Positions 4,928 through 12,110 of a stretch of 12,110 nucleotides of DNA are shown here, one piece after another (the stretch's first letter is position 1; every line of letters begins with the position of its first letter). Source of the stretch: Nitrospirota bacterium (GTDB lineage: Bacteria > Nitrospirota > Thermodesulfovibrionia > Thermodesulfovibrionales > JdFR-85); the NCBI GenBank assembly GCA_003232715.1, contig QIJG01000198.1, positions 1-12,110 on the forward strand, given 5' to 3'. A program made the position numbers and the translations under genes. The notes under the pieces are model-generated. The model had not been told where the DNA came from. It searched no databases and was given only the letters and a program-made list of their open reading frames with translations.

Positions 4928-7900
4928 GAGGTGCAGTTAAATGGATGGCCCGTAACCATGTGGCCGCCAACCTGCTCATGATAATTCTGGTGGCCGGTGG
5001 TCTGATCAGGATCTCTTCGATCAAACAGGAGGTCTTTCCGGAGATCAGCCTGGACACGATTCAGGTTACCGTGGCTTACCCCGGTGCCGGACCTGAGGAG
5101 GTGGAAGAAGGGATACTCCTTCAGATTGAAGAAAACCTTTCAGGTGTGGAGGGGATCAAGGAGCTCAGGTCTGTGGCCAAGGAGGGTGTTGGTACGGTCA
5201 GGGCCGAGCTTTTGCCCGGGGAAGACCCTGACCTGAAGCTCCAGGAGATAAAGAGCGAGGTGGACCGGATTATCACCTTTCCTGTGGATGCCGAGAAACC
5301 CGTGATTACCAAGCTCCTTAACCGTTTTGAGGTGATTTCAGTTGTGGTTTATGGTGATGCCTCGGACAGGGCACTGAGGGATCAGGCTGAGACCATTCGT
5401 GATGAACTGCTTGCCCATCCGGAGATTACGCAGGTTGAACTCAGTGGTGTGCGGCCCTACGAGATTGCTGTTGAGATACCGGAAGAGAAGCTTCGACGTT
5501 ACAACCTGACCATGGGGCAGGTGGCTCAACAGATAAGGCGGGCTTCCGTTGACCTGCCGGGAGGTACCGTCAAAACCCGGGGCTCTGAAATCCTTCTGCG
5601 CACAAAGGGCCGCCGGCATTTTGGGCCTGAATATTCCGATATAACCGTGCTCGCGAGACCGGACGGTACCAGGGTAAGACTTGGAGATATAGCAGAAGTT
5701 AAAGATGCTTTTGCCGAGACCGGTATGTTTGCCAGGTTTGACGGTAAAGCGGCAGCCATGGTGAAGGTCTTCCGGGTAGGGGAGCAGAAACCGATCAGGA
5801 TCTCCGAGGTTGTAAAGAAATATGTAGAGCAGAAGAAAGACTCCCTGCCCGATTCATTGAAGATTGCCACCTGGAACGACACCTCGGAACTCCTTCACAG
5901 TCGCATGAATCTGCTGGAAAAAAATGCCTTCTTCGGTCTGACTTTGGTGATTATTATTCTCGGGCTCTTCCTTGAGATCCGACTGGCCCTGTGGGTCATG
6001 CTTGGCATTCCCATATCCTTTCTCGGAGCTATGCTCCTGTTTCCGTACCTGGACGTATCCATAAACATGATATCCCTGTTTGCCTTTATTCTGGCACTGG
6101 GGATCCTGGTGGATGATGCCATCATAGTAGGAGAAAACATCTATGATCACCGTCAGAAGGGCAAGCCGTATCTTCAGGCAGCGATAGACGGTGTCCTTGA
6201 AGTGGCTGTTCCGGTTACGGTCTCGGTACTGACCACTGTGGTGGCTTTTCTCCCCCTGGTCTTTGTCAGCGGAATGATGGGCAAGTTTATCAGGGTTATA
6301 CCGCTGGTGGTGATCTCACTGCTGCTTTTGTCACTTATAGAATCCCTTTTTGTGTTGCCGGCCCATCTGGCCATGGGAGGACCCCGTCCTGTATCGCATG
6401 GCTTTATCGGTGCTATCGACCGGGTCCGTACCGGGTTTGGTAAAAAACTTGACATGTTTATAGCCGGTCCATACCGGCGATTCCTGAGTCTCTGTCTGAG
6501 AAACCGTTATACCACTGTAGCGGCAGGTATTGCCGTCCTGTTGTTAACCGTGGGAATTGTCGAAGGGGGGATATTGAAGTTTCATTTCATGCCTGTTGTG
6601 GACGGTGATGTGATTACCGCCTCATTGAAGATGCCGCCCGGAACACCCATAGAGGAAACGGCGAGGGTGCAAAAACTCCTTGAAGACAAGGCCATGCAAG
6701 TGGTGGCTGAATATGATAAGGAACGTTCCACGGGCGACTCCATCCTGCGGGATGTCTATGCCGTGGTGGGAGGTACCATGATTGAGGCAGGAAATGTGGG
6801 GTCTAGTGTTGATTCCAGGACTCATCTCTCTGACATGGCCCTCTTTTTGAAGCAGAGTGAGGAGCGGGGCATTCCGGCAGTGGAGATTGCAAACCGGTGG
6901 CGCTCCGGGGTGGGTGAGGTCCCGGGGGTGGAATCGATTGTATTTACGTCTAATATGGTTCGAATGGGCGCCAATATAGACATACAGCTTGCCCATGAGG
7001 ATTTTGGTGTCCTTGACCTTGCCTCGGAACGAATTAAAGAGGCCCTGGCCCAATACCCCGGTGTCGGAGATATAAGTGACAATTATTTCAAGGGGAAACG
7101 GGAACTCAAACTTCGCCTTACGCCTGAGGCCAGGACCCTCGGGGTTACGGAGGGACCTGGGCCGGCAGGTCCGGGGAGCCTTTTACGGAGCCGAGGCCCT
7201 GAGATTCCAGCGGGGGCGCAATGAGGTCAAGGTCGTTGTCCGGTACCCTGAAGAGGATCGAAAGAGCCTTTGGGACCTGAAGTCAATGAGGATCCGGACT
7301 CCGGATGGAGGGGAGCTTCCTTTGACCAGGGCAGCCTATATTACGGAGGGACGGGGGTTCAGTGAGATCAACCGGACAGACAGGAAACGTGTGATCAATG
7401 TCACGGCAAGCGTGGATGATAAGGTAGCCAATGCCGAGGAGATACTTTTTGACCTCAAACAGGGCATTCTCAGTAGGCTGGCCAATGATTACCCGGGCCT
7501 GACTTTTGATATGGGAGGAGAGGAAAAGGAGCGAATGGAATCCATGGGGAGTATGGTGCAGGGGTTTATGCTTGCCCTGCTCGGCATGTATGCCTTGCTT
7601 GCCATTCCTTTCAAGAGTTACAGCCAGCCCCTGCTGATAATGGCAGCTATTCCTTTTGGTATGGTGGGTGCTGTTGCCGGGCACCTGATAATGGGCTTCA
7701 ATCTGAGCATCCTCAGCATCTTTGGGATCGTTGCCCTTTCCGGGGTGGTTGTCAATGATTCACTCCTTTTGATCGATAAGGTGAACAGGAACCGGCAGGA
7801 AGGCGTTGAACTCTTTCAGGCCGTGGTTGACGGCAGTAAGCGTCGATTCCGGCCAATCCTGCTGACATCTTTAACAACCTTCTTCGGACTGACACCCATG

Positions 7901-8110
7901 ATAATGGAGACGAGCGTGCAGGCCCAGTTCCTTATTCCCATGGCCATCAGCCTTGCCTTTGGGATCCTCTTTGCTACGGGGATTACCCTGCTGCTTATCC
8001 CTTCTCTCTATCTTGTGCTGGAAGATGTCCGTAAAGTATTCGGACTGCGCACCATTCATACGAATTACCGCAATGAGATTGAAGAGCATGAAGGTCCTCC
8101 CCGGTCATAA
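4924..8110 (+). pseudogene. RND efflux permease, broken by one frameshift near 7150
   Basis: This is an inner-membrane proton/drug antiporter of the HAE-1/AcrB type, about 1,062 residues if repaired, the normal length. The first frame gives 766 codons to a stop at 7224. Family similarity is lost after 'EARTLGVT' (7149) and continues in the next frame as 'RDLGRQVRGAFYGAEAL'. Relatives read like 'LGLTLADLARQVR', so about one residue is missing; loss of two bases (such as CT after 7149) would explain it exactly. The N-terminal part has transmembrane helix 1, the porter-domain opening 'YPGAGPEEVEEGI', and helix 4 with the proton-relay pair D397-D398 in 'GILVDDAIIVGEN', equivalent to AcrB D407/D408. 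No other stop or frameshift is seen, so the lesion is very recent or a sequencing error. As written, the product lacks helices 8-12 and would be inactive. Confidence 0.88.
7145..8110 (+). pseudogene. Out-of-frame C-terminal part of the RND permease
   Basis: This segment is the rest of the pump read in the second frame. It holds the second half of the C-terminal porter domain ('RNEVKVVVRYPEEDR', 'RIRTPDGGELPL') and the last five membrane helices. The family motif 'RRFRPILLTSLTTFFGLTPM' lies near 7845-7905. In helix 10, where AcrB has the proton-relay Lys940, this protein has 'GVVVNDSLLLID', an Asn-Asp pair; I recall this variant from other pumps of this clade, so it is probably not a defect. 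An ATG at 7076 opens this frame, but its first 23 codons are frame-shadow of the intact region and it has no ribosome binding site. I doubt that this part is made by itself. The stop codon overlaps the end of the convergent GGDEF gene. Confidence 0.8.
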
Positions 8111-9382
8111 TTTATCTACCCCCGGGATTGTAACCCTGCTACACGGTTTTTTCCCTCTCATAAACCTGTACACCCTGTTGCGGCCCCCATTTTTTGCGCA
8201 ATAGAGGGCTCGATCCGCTGCTTCTATCAATCCGTCCTTTGTGTCAGCGTCTTTAGGAAAGGAGGCGAGACCTACGCTTATGGTAAGCGAGACGGCTTTC
8301 CCCCCTATGGAGAAGTAGTGGCCTGCCACCGAAGAGCGCAGTCTTTCCGCCACCAATTCAGCCTGTTTCAATGGCGTATCAGGAAGAATTACAGCAAATT
8401 CCTCACCCCCGTATCTGGCAGGTATATCTACATTACGGACAAGGTTGATGATAAGTCTTCCAATGGTTCTCAGGGCTTCATCCCCTGACATGTGACCGTA
8501 GGTATCATTGAAGCGTTTGAAGTGATCGATATCCGTCATGAGGAGAGAAAGTGTTTTTGTGTATCGTTTTGCCCTTTGGAATTCATGTTCAAGGCTGTGG
8601 TGGAATTCCCTGTAGTTGTATAGTCCGGTAAGGCCGTCAAGAGTGGCAAGCTCCTGCACCTTTTCATACAGTCTGGCTTTTTCGATGCGCAGTCCGAGAT
8701 AGTTCCCGATTGACGAGAAGATGTTGGCATCCGAGGCCGGATGCAGGTACCCCGGGGGTACAAAATACAGATAAATGAGACCTAAAACCTTGTTCCCCGA
8801 CTTCAGGGGAATGCTGACATGGGCATGGTCCTCCTCCATACAGGTTGGGGGCAACCTTTTGTCATGCAGCTCAGCCTTGCAGTAAGGGATAATATCGACT
8901 TTCCCGGATTGGGCAGCTATGCCGCATATGCATTCACCCAGGGCTACCCTTCCCTTGCAGCCCAGGGCGTCGGGTGAAATCCCGCAAGAGGTGAAATGCA
9001 CGAGTTCTTCAGTCGCTTCATCAATGAGGAATATGCCTCCGCTTATCCTCACCTTCCTGCCCACAGCCTTTTCCAGGGATTCAAGGGAGCTGATAATGAC
9101 TTGAAGGCTGTACGTAAGGATATCCTTGATGCTGAGGTGTTTACTTGCTACCGCAATAATCTCGTTAAAGGCCTTCAGTTCCCTTATCTCCAAACCTTTT
9201 TTCAGGATCACATCTGACCTTTTGGCGAGTTCGTTGAGGAGTTTTTCCTGTTCCCTGATGCTGGTCAGCAAGAGTTTTTCATTTATAGCTGACAGTTTTT
9301 TAACTTCTTCGATCTCGAGTTTCAGGAAATTGATTTCCCGGTCTTTTCTTGTTGGGTTGTTATTTTTTTCGTGGTCTTTCAT
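8105..9382 (-). CDS. GAF-GGDEF diguanylate cyclase
   Basis: The 425-residue protein makes c-di-GMP from two GTP. From the chosen start the order is: a charged N-terminus, a coiled coil (about 15-70), a GAF-type sensor domain (about 70-237, with 'LGECICGIAAQSG' and 'AHVSIPLKSGNKVLGLIYL'), and a GGDEF domain to about residue 405. The active site is RYGGEEF (GGEEF at 325-329), the metal and substrate signature 'TDIDHFKRFNDTYGH' is at 283-297, and the feedback-inhibition site RNVD (RxxD, five residues before GGEEF) is intact. The enzyme therefore looks active and product-inhibited. There is no membrane segment, so it is cytoplasmic. I choose ATG 9382, 19 bases after the V4R stop; a TTG at 9436 would add 18 residues inside the V4R gene without a ribosome binding site. 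No clear Shine-Dalgarno precedes 9382 either, so coupling to the upstream gene is likely. Confidence 0.9.
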   Translation of the reverse strand: MKDHEKNNNPTRKDREINFLKLEIEEVKKLSAINEKLLLTSIREQEKLLNELAKRSDVILKKGLEIRELKAFNEIIAVASKHLSIKDILTYSLQVIISSLESLEKAVGRKVRISGGIFLIDEATEELVHFTSCGISPDALGCKGRVALGECICGIAAQSGKVDIIPYCKAELHDKRLPPTCMEEDHAHVSIPLKSGNKVLGLIYLYFVPPGYLHPASDANIFSSIGNYLGLRIEKARLYEKVQELATLDGLTGLYNYREFHHSLEHEFQRAKRYTKTLSLLMTDIDHFKRFNDTYGHMSGDEALRTIGRLIINLVRNVDIPARYGGEEFAVILPDTPLKQAELVAERLRSSVAGHYFSIGGKAVSLTISVGLASFPKDADTKDGLIEAADRALYCAKNGGRNRVYRFMRGKKPCSRVTIPGVDKL

Positions 9383-9401
9383 GGAATCATGACAGTCATA
9401 T

Positions 9402-9857
9402 TCATAACAGATGGATATGAAATTCGCAATGGTCAAAGCCTGAGGTATGGCTCTTGGTCTGAATGGCCTTTGTGGGTCTTTTCAGTATCTTCTCCAGGGC
9501 TCCGGCAATAATTCCCCCTTCGAAATGGCAGATCATTTTGCCAATATCGGGAAGGCCGGCGCAGGTTATGCATTCATCGACTCTCACAACAATTTTATTG
9601 TCAGATGATTCCACAACCATCAGAATGCCGATCTTCAGCTTCTTAAGGAGTGTGGCAAGCTCCTCGACTGTTTTTATGTCAAGCTCAACCCCGAGTTCTT
9701 TCCCGGCAAGATACAGGGTATAACCTGAACCTTCACCCAGGATGCTATACATCCCGATTATTCTTAGCAGCCGGAATACCTCAACCGGAACCTCATCGCC
9801 AAGGATTGGCCGTTTTGTTTTACTGATGTCCCCGATGTCCAGTTTTTTAATGCTCAT
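9402..9857 (-). CDS. V4R (4-vinyl reductase) domain sensor-like protein
   Basis: The 151-residue protein is one V4R domain, the fold named after bacteriochlorophyll biosynthesis proteins and found in many ligand-binding regulators. Family marks are 'ECITCAGLPDIGKMICHFEGGIIAG' split as ECITCAG (95-101) and MICHFEGGIIAG (108-119), then a closing 'GFDHCEFHI'. Cysteines sit at 96, 99, 110 and 144. The usual closing pair is Cys-(x)7-Cys; here 'TKSHTSGFDHCEF' has Ser-His where the first Cys is expected, so a metal site, if any, would use an altered ligand set. GGAAGGTG six bases before the ATG is a good ribosome binding site. It precedes the GGDEF gene by 19 bases and is probably its partner sensor. 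Ligand unknown. Confidence 0.8.
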   Translation of the reverse strand: MSIKKLDIGDISKTKRPILGDEVPVEVFRLLRIIGMYSILGEGSGYTLYLAGKELGVELDIKTVEELATLLKKLKIGILMVVESSDNKIVVRVDECITCAGLPDIGKMICHFEGGIIAGALEKILKRPTKAIQTKSHTSGFDHCEFHIHLL

Positions 9858-9897
9858 CGTTCACCTTCCATTTCTGACTTTAAGTTCCCCTTCACCA

Positions 9898-9911
9898 AAA
9901 TTGAGCAATTT
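9898..9911. promoter_or_regulatory. Palindrome downstream of the V4R promoter
   Basis: AAATTG-AG-CAATTT is a perfect dyad with six-base arms. If the minus-strand promoter at 9923-9931 is real, the dyad lies just after the transcription start, a usual repressor position. No binding protein can be named. Confidence 0.3.
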
Positions 9912-9922
9912 ATCAGGTCAGG

Positions 9923-9931
9923 AATATAACA
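9923..9931 (-). promoter_or_regulatory. Extended -10 promoter candidate for V4R-GGDEF
   Basis: The minus strand reads TGTTATATT, an extended -10 with one mismatch to TATAAT, 66 bases before the V4R ATG. No convincing -35 is present. Confidence 0.35.
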
Positions 9932-10206
9932 AGATTAAAAATCACTCAATCTGCCTTTTGCTTATCTTTACCAAAACAACACAGGGCATTGACTGTGGCT
10001 GAGTATACTTCTTGATATGCTGTCCATGATTGCTTTATCTGATTTAATCATAGCACACACTTTAGCCGATGACAAGAATAGGGGGGGGTAGACTGACAAG
10101 GTTTTCAAATATGATGGCCTTGTATGTCAGCTTCCGGTGCAGTATCAGGCTATTGAAACCAAGGGATATGGTATCATTAATTTTAAGGTACATTTTCTTT
10201 CTGTTT

Positions 10207-10315
10207 GCCAAGGGAGGGTTATTATTAACCTGGCCAATAAATATAGGTTTTTTTACTGGCTGAGTGGTTAGTTTTGCTGACAAATATGTTTCTCTGAATA
10301 GTTGCCAGGTTAATA
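10207..10315 (+). promoter_or_regulatory. Possible switching RNA leader upstream of mnmA
   Basis: The segment TATTAACCTGGC (10223-10234) can pair in three ways. Upstream, it pairs with GCCA (10207-10210) plus GGTTA (10217-10221), leaving a six-base bulge. Immediately downstream, AACCT pairs with AGGTT (10245-10249), which runs into seven T residues and resembles a weak terminator. Further down, it is a perfect 12-base complement of GCCAGGTTAATA (10304-10315). These pairings exclude one another, as in attenuators. The pairings are seen; a regulatory role is inference, and the terminator stem is only five pairs long. Confidence 0.35.
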
Positions 10316-10358
10316 TGTTGATTATCTGTCCGGATATGCCGGGAAAGAGGGTAAAGGA

Positions 10359-11414
10359 ATGGCAAAAGTAGTGGTTGGAATGAGCGGAGGTGTGGATTCC
10401 TCTGTAACGGCGTATTTACTCAAAGAGCAGGGCCATGAAGTGGCAGGGGTAAGTTTTATGCTGTGGGAGGCCCGTGAGAGGACGGACTTCAGGACATGTT
10501 GCTCCCTCGAGGCAATAAAGGGAGCGGCTGAGACAGCAAAGGCCCTTGGTATTACTCACAGGGTGATTGATGTCAGGGGGGATTTTATAGATAGGGTCAT
10601 AGAGCCCTTTGTCGATGGTTATCTGCACGGAATAACCCCAAATCCCTGTGTGCTCTGTAATCTCCATATCAAGTTTTCTTATCTTCTGAAAGAGGCTGAG
10701 AGTATCGGCGCTGAATTTATTTCCACAGGGCATTACGCAGGGGTGGAGAGGGTTGATGGGCTCTGTCTCCTGAAAAAAGGGGTTGATCCCGTCAAGGACC
10801 AGACGTATTTTCTTTATGTGCTGAATCAGGATACCCTGAGCAGGCTTCTCTTCCCCCTGGGACTTTACAGAAAAGAGAGTGTGAGGGAGATTGCACGGGG
10901 ACTGAAACTCCCTGCTGCGCAAAGGCCTGAGAGTGTGGAGATATGCTTTATCCCGGAAGGAGACTATCCATCTTTTATCAGCAACATCGTTCCTGAGGCA
11001 GTAAAACCAGGCCCTATTATAGGACCTGACGGCAGTGTGTTGGGAACACATAAGGGGTTATTTAATTATACCGTGGGACAGAGACGGGGCCTTAATATCT
11101 CTGCTGCCGAACCACTCTATGTGATAAAGATAGATCCTGAAAACAATGCAATTCATGTAGGGTCAAGGGAGATGGCATTTAAAAGGGAGATGAAGGTAGG
11201 GGATCTGAACTGGATTGCACCGCCTGTTAACAGGATTACAGCAAAGATTCGCTCAATGATGAGGGATGAGGCTGCAGTGCTCTTAATGGAAAAGGGAAGG
11301 GATCTGGTAAAACTGGTCTTTGACGAACCACAGTGGGCCCCTGCCCCCGGACAGAATGCCGTTTTTTACAGTGGTGATGTGGTGCTTGGCGGGGGAATAA
11401 TTCAGCGGGATTAA
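10359..11414 (+). CDS. mnmA: tRNA-specific 2-thiouridylase MnmA
   Basis: The enzyme puts sulfur on C2 of the wobble uridine of tRNA-Lys, -Glu and -Gln, using ATP to adenylate the base and a persulfide relay as donor. The 351-residue length is normal. The PP-loop is SGGVDSS (residues 9-15). The two catalytic cysteines are visible: Cys100 in 'TPNPCVLCN' (nucleophile region; E. coli Cys102) and Cys196 in 'SVEICFIPEGDY' (E. coli Cys199). 'KDQTYFL' (147-152) and 'YTVGQRRGL' mark the tRNA-binding and central domains; a beta-barrel domain ends the protein. Extra cysteines at 48-49 ('CCSLEA') and 97 fit the variant I know from deltaproteobacteria and Nitrospirota. GAGGG lies seven bases before the ATG. 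It stands alone, convergent with a Crp-family gene. Confidence 0.96.
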   Translation: MAKVVVGMSGGVDSSVTAYLLKEQGHEVAGVSFMLWEARERTDFRTCCSLEAIKGAAETAKALGITHRVIDVRGDFIDRVIEPFVDGYLHGITPNPCVLCNLHIKFSYLLKEAESIGAEFISTGHYAGVERVDGLCLLKKGVDPVKDQTYFLYVLNQDTLSRLLFPLGLYRKESVREIARGLKLPAAQRPESVEICFIPEGDYPSFISNIVPEAVKPGPIIGPDGSVLGTHKGLFNYTVGQRRGLNISAAEPLYVIKIDPENNAIHVGSREMAFKREMKVGDLNWIAPPVNRITAKIRSMMRDEAAVLLMEKGRDLVKLVFDEPQWAPAPGQNAVFYSGDVVLGGGIIQRD

Positions 11415-11430
11415 AGAAGAGCGTTTAATC
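11409..11430. terminator. Inverted repeat carrying both convergent stop codons
   Basis: GATTAAA (11409-11415) and TTTAATC (11424-11430) form a seven-pair stem with an eight-base loop. The left arm contains the mnmA stop and the right arm the stop of the Crp-family gene. It is AT-rich and lacks a long T-run, so as a two-way terminator it would be weak. Confidence 0.35.
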
Positions 11431-12110
11431 TGTAAGTTCATCAATATCTTCAAACAGACCAGGGGATAACAAAAACAGATCTCCGTTCTCAATTATCAGA
11501 TTACCAGACACAAGCTTTTTTACAACTTTTGAAATTGATTCCCTTGATGCCCCGATTCTTTCAGCGATTTCCTTATGGGTTCGTCTTTTGATAAGGTAAA
11601 AGCCGTTTTTTGTCTTTTTCCCCTCATCTTTAATGAGCTTTATGAACAATTTGACCAACCTTTGATGGACGGCAAGAAAAGCAAGACTTTCCTCCCTTTC
11701 GGTTGCGTTTCTCAGTCTTTGCACAAGAGACTTGAGAAGATCGATTGCAATCTCAGGGTCCTCTTTAATTGCATCAAGAAACCTGTTTCTCTCTAAAACC
11801 GCAAAGGTTGAATCCTCCTCTGCAATAACCGAAGCAGAACGTGGATTTCCATCAATAAGGCTCATTTCTCCAAAAAAGTCACCTTGATTAAGGTCTGTCA
11901 GGACAAATTCGTCACCCTCCTCGCTCAACAAGGTTACTTTGACCTTGCCCTCAAGAATTATGTACATATCAGAGCTCTTGTCAGTCTGATAGAAGACCGT
12001 CTCTCCTGCGTGAAAAGTGCAAATAGTGAAGTCATTTATTATCTGCTCCACACGTTTATTTGAAAGATTTCCGAATGCAGGAATTTTCTTCAGAAACTTC
12101 CCGACAAGAA
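11425..12110 (-). CDS. Crp/Fnr-family transcription regulator, N-terminus outside the window
   Basis: About 227 residues are visible. A GTG at 12051 could be taken as the start, but the frame stays open to the window edge and reads KFLKKIPAFGNLSNKRVEQI, the usual beginning of a Crp-family cyclic-nucleotide-binding domain. The true start is therefore beyond 12110. The sensor domain has 'GDFFGEMSLIDGNPRSASV', with the Glu and Arg that contact cyclic nucleotide in CRP-like proteins (the phosphate-binding cassette). A long dimer helix follows ('AIDLLKSLVQRLRNATERE'), then a winged helix with the recognition segment 'RTHKEIAERIGASRESISKV'. There is no FNR-type cysteine cluster in the visible part; only one Cys ('FTICTF') is present. 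It is likely CRP-like, cAMP or another ligand unproven. It faces mnmA with a ten-base gap. Confidence 0.88.
   Translation of the reverse strand, partial: LVGKFLKKIPAFGNLSNKRVEQIINDFTICTFHAGETVFYQTDKSSDMYIILEGKVKVTLLSEEGDEFVLTDLNQGDFFGEMSLIDGNPRSASVIAEEDSTFAVLERNRFLDAIKEDPEIAIDLLKSLVQRLRNATEREESLAFLAVHQRLVKLFIKLIKDEGKKTKNGFYLIKRRTHKEIAERIGASRESISKVVKKLVSGNLIIENGDLFLLSPGLFEDIDELTD

Larger units (their letters stand above)
9858..10358. other. 501-base divergent gap between V4R and mnmA, no gene found
   Basis: The gap is AT-rich and has two overlapping small open frames on opposite strands (10069-10263 plus, 10062-10283 minus), neither with a ribosome binding site or a recognisable family; I treat both as chance. 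It holds a G8 run at 10081-10088. A stem follows in which CTGACA and AGG (10093-10101) pair with CCT and TGTCAG (10118-10130) around a four-base bulge, and then the structured leader described separately. No tRNA is visible, and I could not place a convincing mnmA promoter. Confidence 0.45.

Noticed and set aside
7076..7144. ATG at 7076 as a true start for the C-terminal pump piece
   Set aside because: The first 23 codons are out of frame with the pump's own sequence and have no family likeness; the pump protein is still read in the other frame there.
9383..9436. TTG start at 9436 for the GGDEF protein
   Set aside because: It lies inside the V4R gene, lacks a ribosome binding site, and adds residues that are only a frame-shadow of the V4R C-terminus.
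10062..10283. Two overlapping small open frames, one on each strand (plus 10069-10263, minus 10062-10283)
   Set aside because: Neither has a ribosome binding site, the minus one needs a TTG start, and neither protein resembles a family I know. Inverted repeats explain part of the composition.
11425..12051. GTG at 12051 as the start of the Crp-family gene
   Set aside because: The frame continues upstream to the window edge with typical family sequence (KKIPAFGNLS), so the start lies outside.
1..12110. CRISPR array, tRNA or rRNA genes, insertion sequence transposase, toxin-antitoxin or defence genes
   Set aside because: No regularly spaced repeats, no cloverleaf-like segments, no transposase motifs and no small toxin-antitoxin pair were seen on either strand.

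Overview
The window looks like chromosomal DNA of a Gram-negative bacterium of medium GC content. It encodes an outer-membrane lipoprotein of the TolC/NodT type, a periplasmic adaptor and an inner-membrane RND pump. MnmA has the Cys-rich 'CCSLEA' and 'TPNPCVLC' style I associate with Nitrospirota and deltaproteobacteria, and a V4R protein sits beside a GGDEF protein. A Nitrospirota or deltaproteobacterial source is my best guess, from protein flavour only.

Layout. (1) Positions 1-1240, minus strand: housekeeping genes nadD, rsfS and the start of a small membrane protein, apparently one operon read from an extended -10 promoter near 1231-1239. The translation start of nadD is unusual: a very strong Shine-Dalgarno has no normal start codon behind it, and a hairpin covers the nearer one. 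(2) Positions 1240-1692: a gene-poor stretch holding a long imperfect palindrome, a GC-rich island that ends in what reads as domains V and VI of a group II intron (a 3' remnant without a reverse transcriptase), and the promoter/operator of the next operon. (3) Positions 1693-8110, plus strand: a four-gene tripartite efflux operon (tetR, nodT-type outer-membrane factor, HlyD-type adaptor, RND permease) in which every junction is an ATGA overlap. The permease is broken by one frameshift near 7150. (4) Positions 8105-9857, minus strand: a V4R-domain protein followed by a GAF-GGDEF diguanylate cyclase whose 3' end overlaps the pump's. (5) Positions 9858-10358: a 501-base divergent gap with inverted repeats that could form competing RNA structures ahead of mnmA. 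(6) Positions 10359-11414: mnmA, plus strand. (7) Positions 11425-12110: a Crp/Fnr-family regulator, minus strand, whose N-terminus lies beyond the window.

How the parts work together. In the efflux operon the TetR protein probably represses its own promoter through a palindrome lying in the -35/-10 spacer, so ligand binding would release the whole pump operon. The V4R and GGDEF proteins look like a small-ligand sensor and a c-di-GMP output made from one transcript. nadD (NAD synthesis), rsfS (ribosome silencing) and mnmA (tRNA wobble thiolation) are core genes.

I found no tRNA, rRNA, CRISPR array, intact insertion sequence or convincing defence system. The most unusual items are the group II intron remnant, the nadD start region, the pump frameshift and the mnmA leader. 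None of them is proof of a new system.
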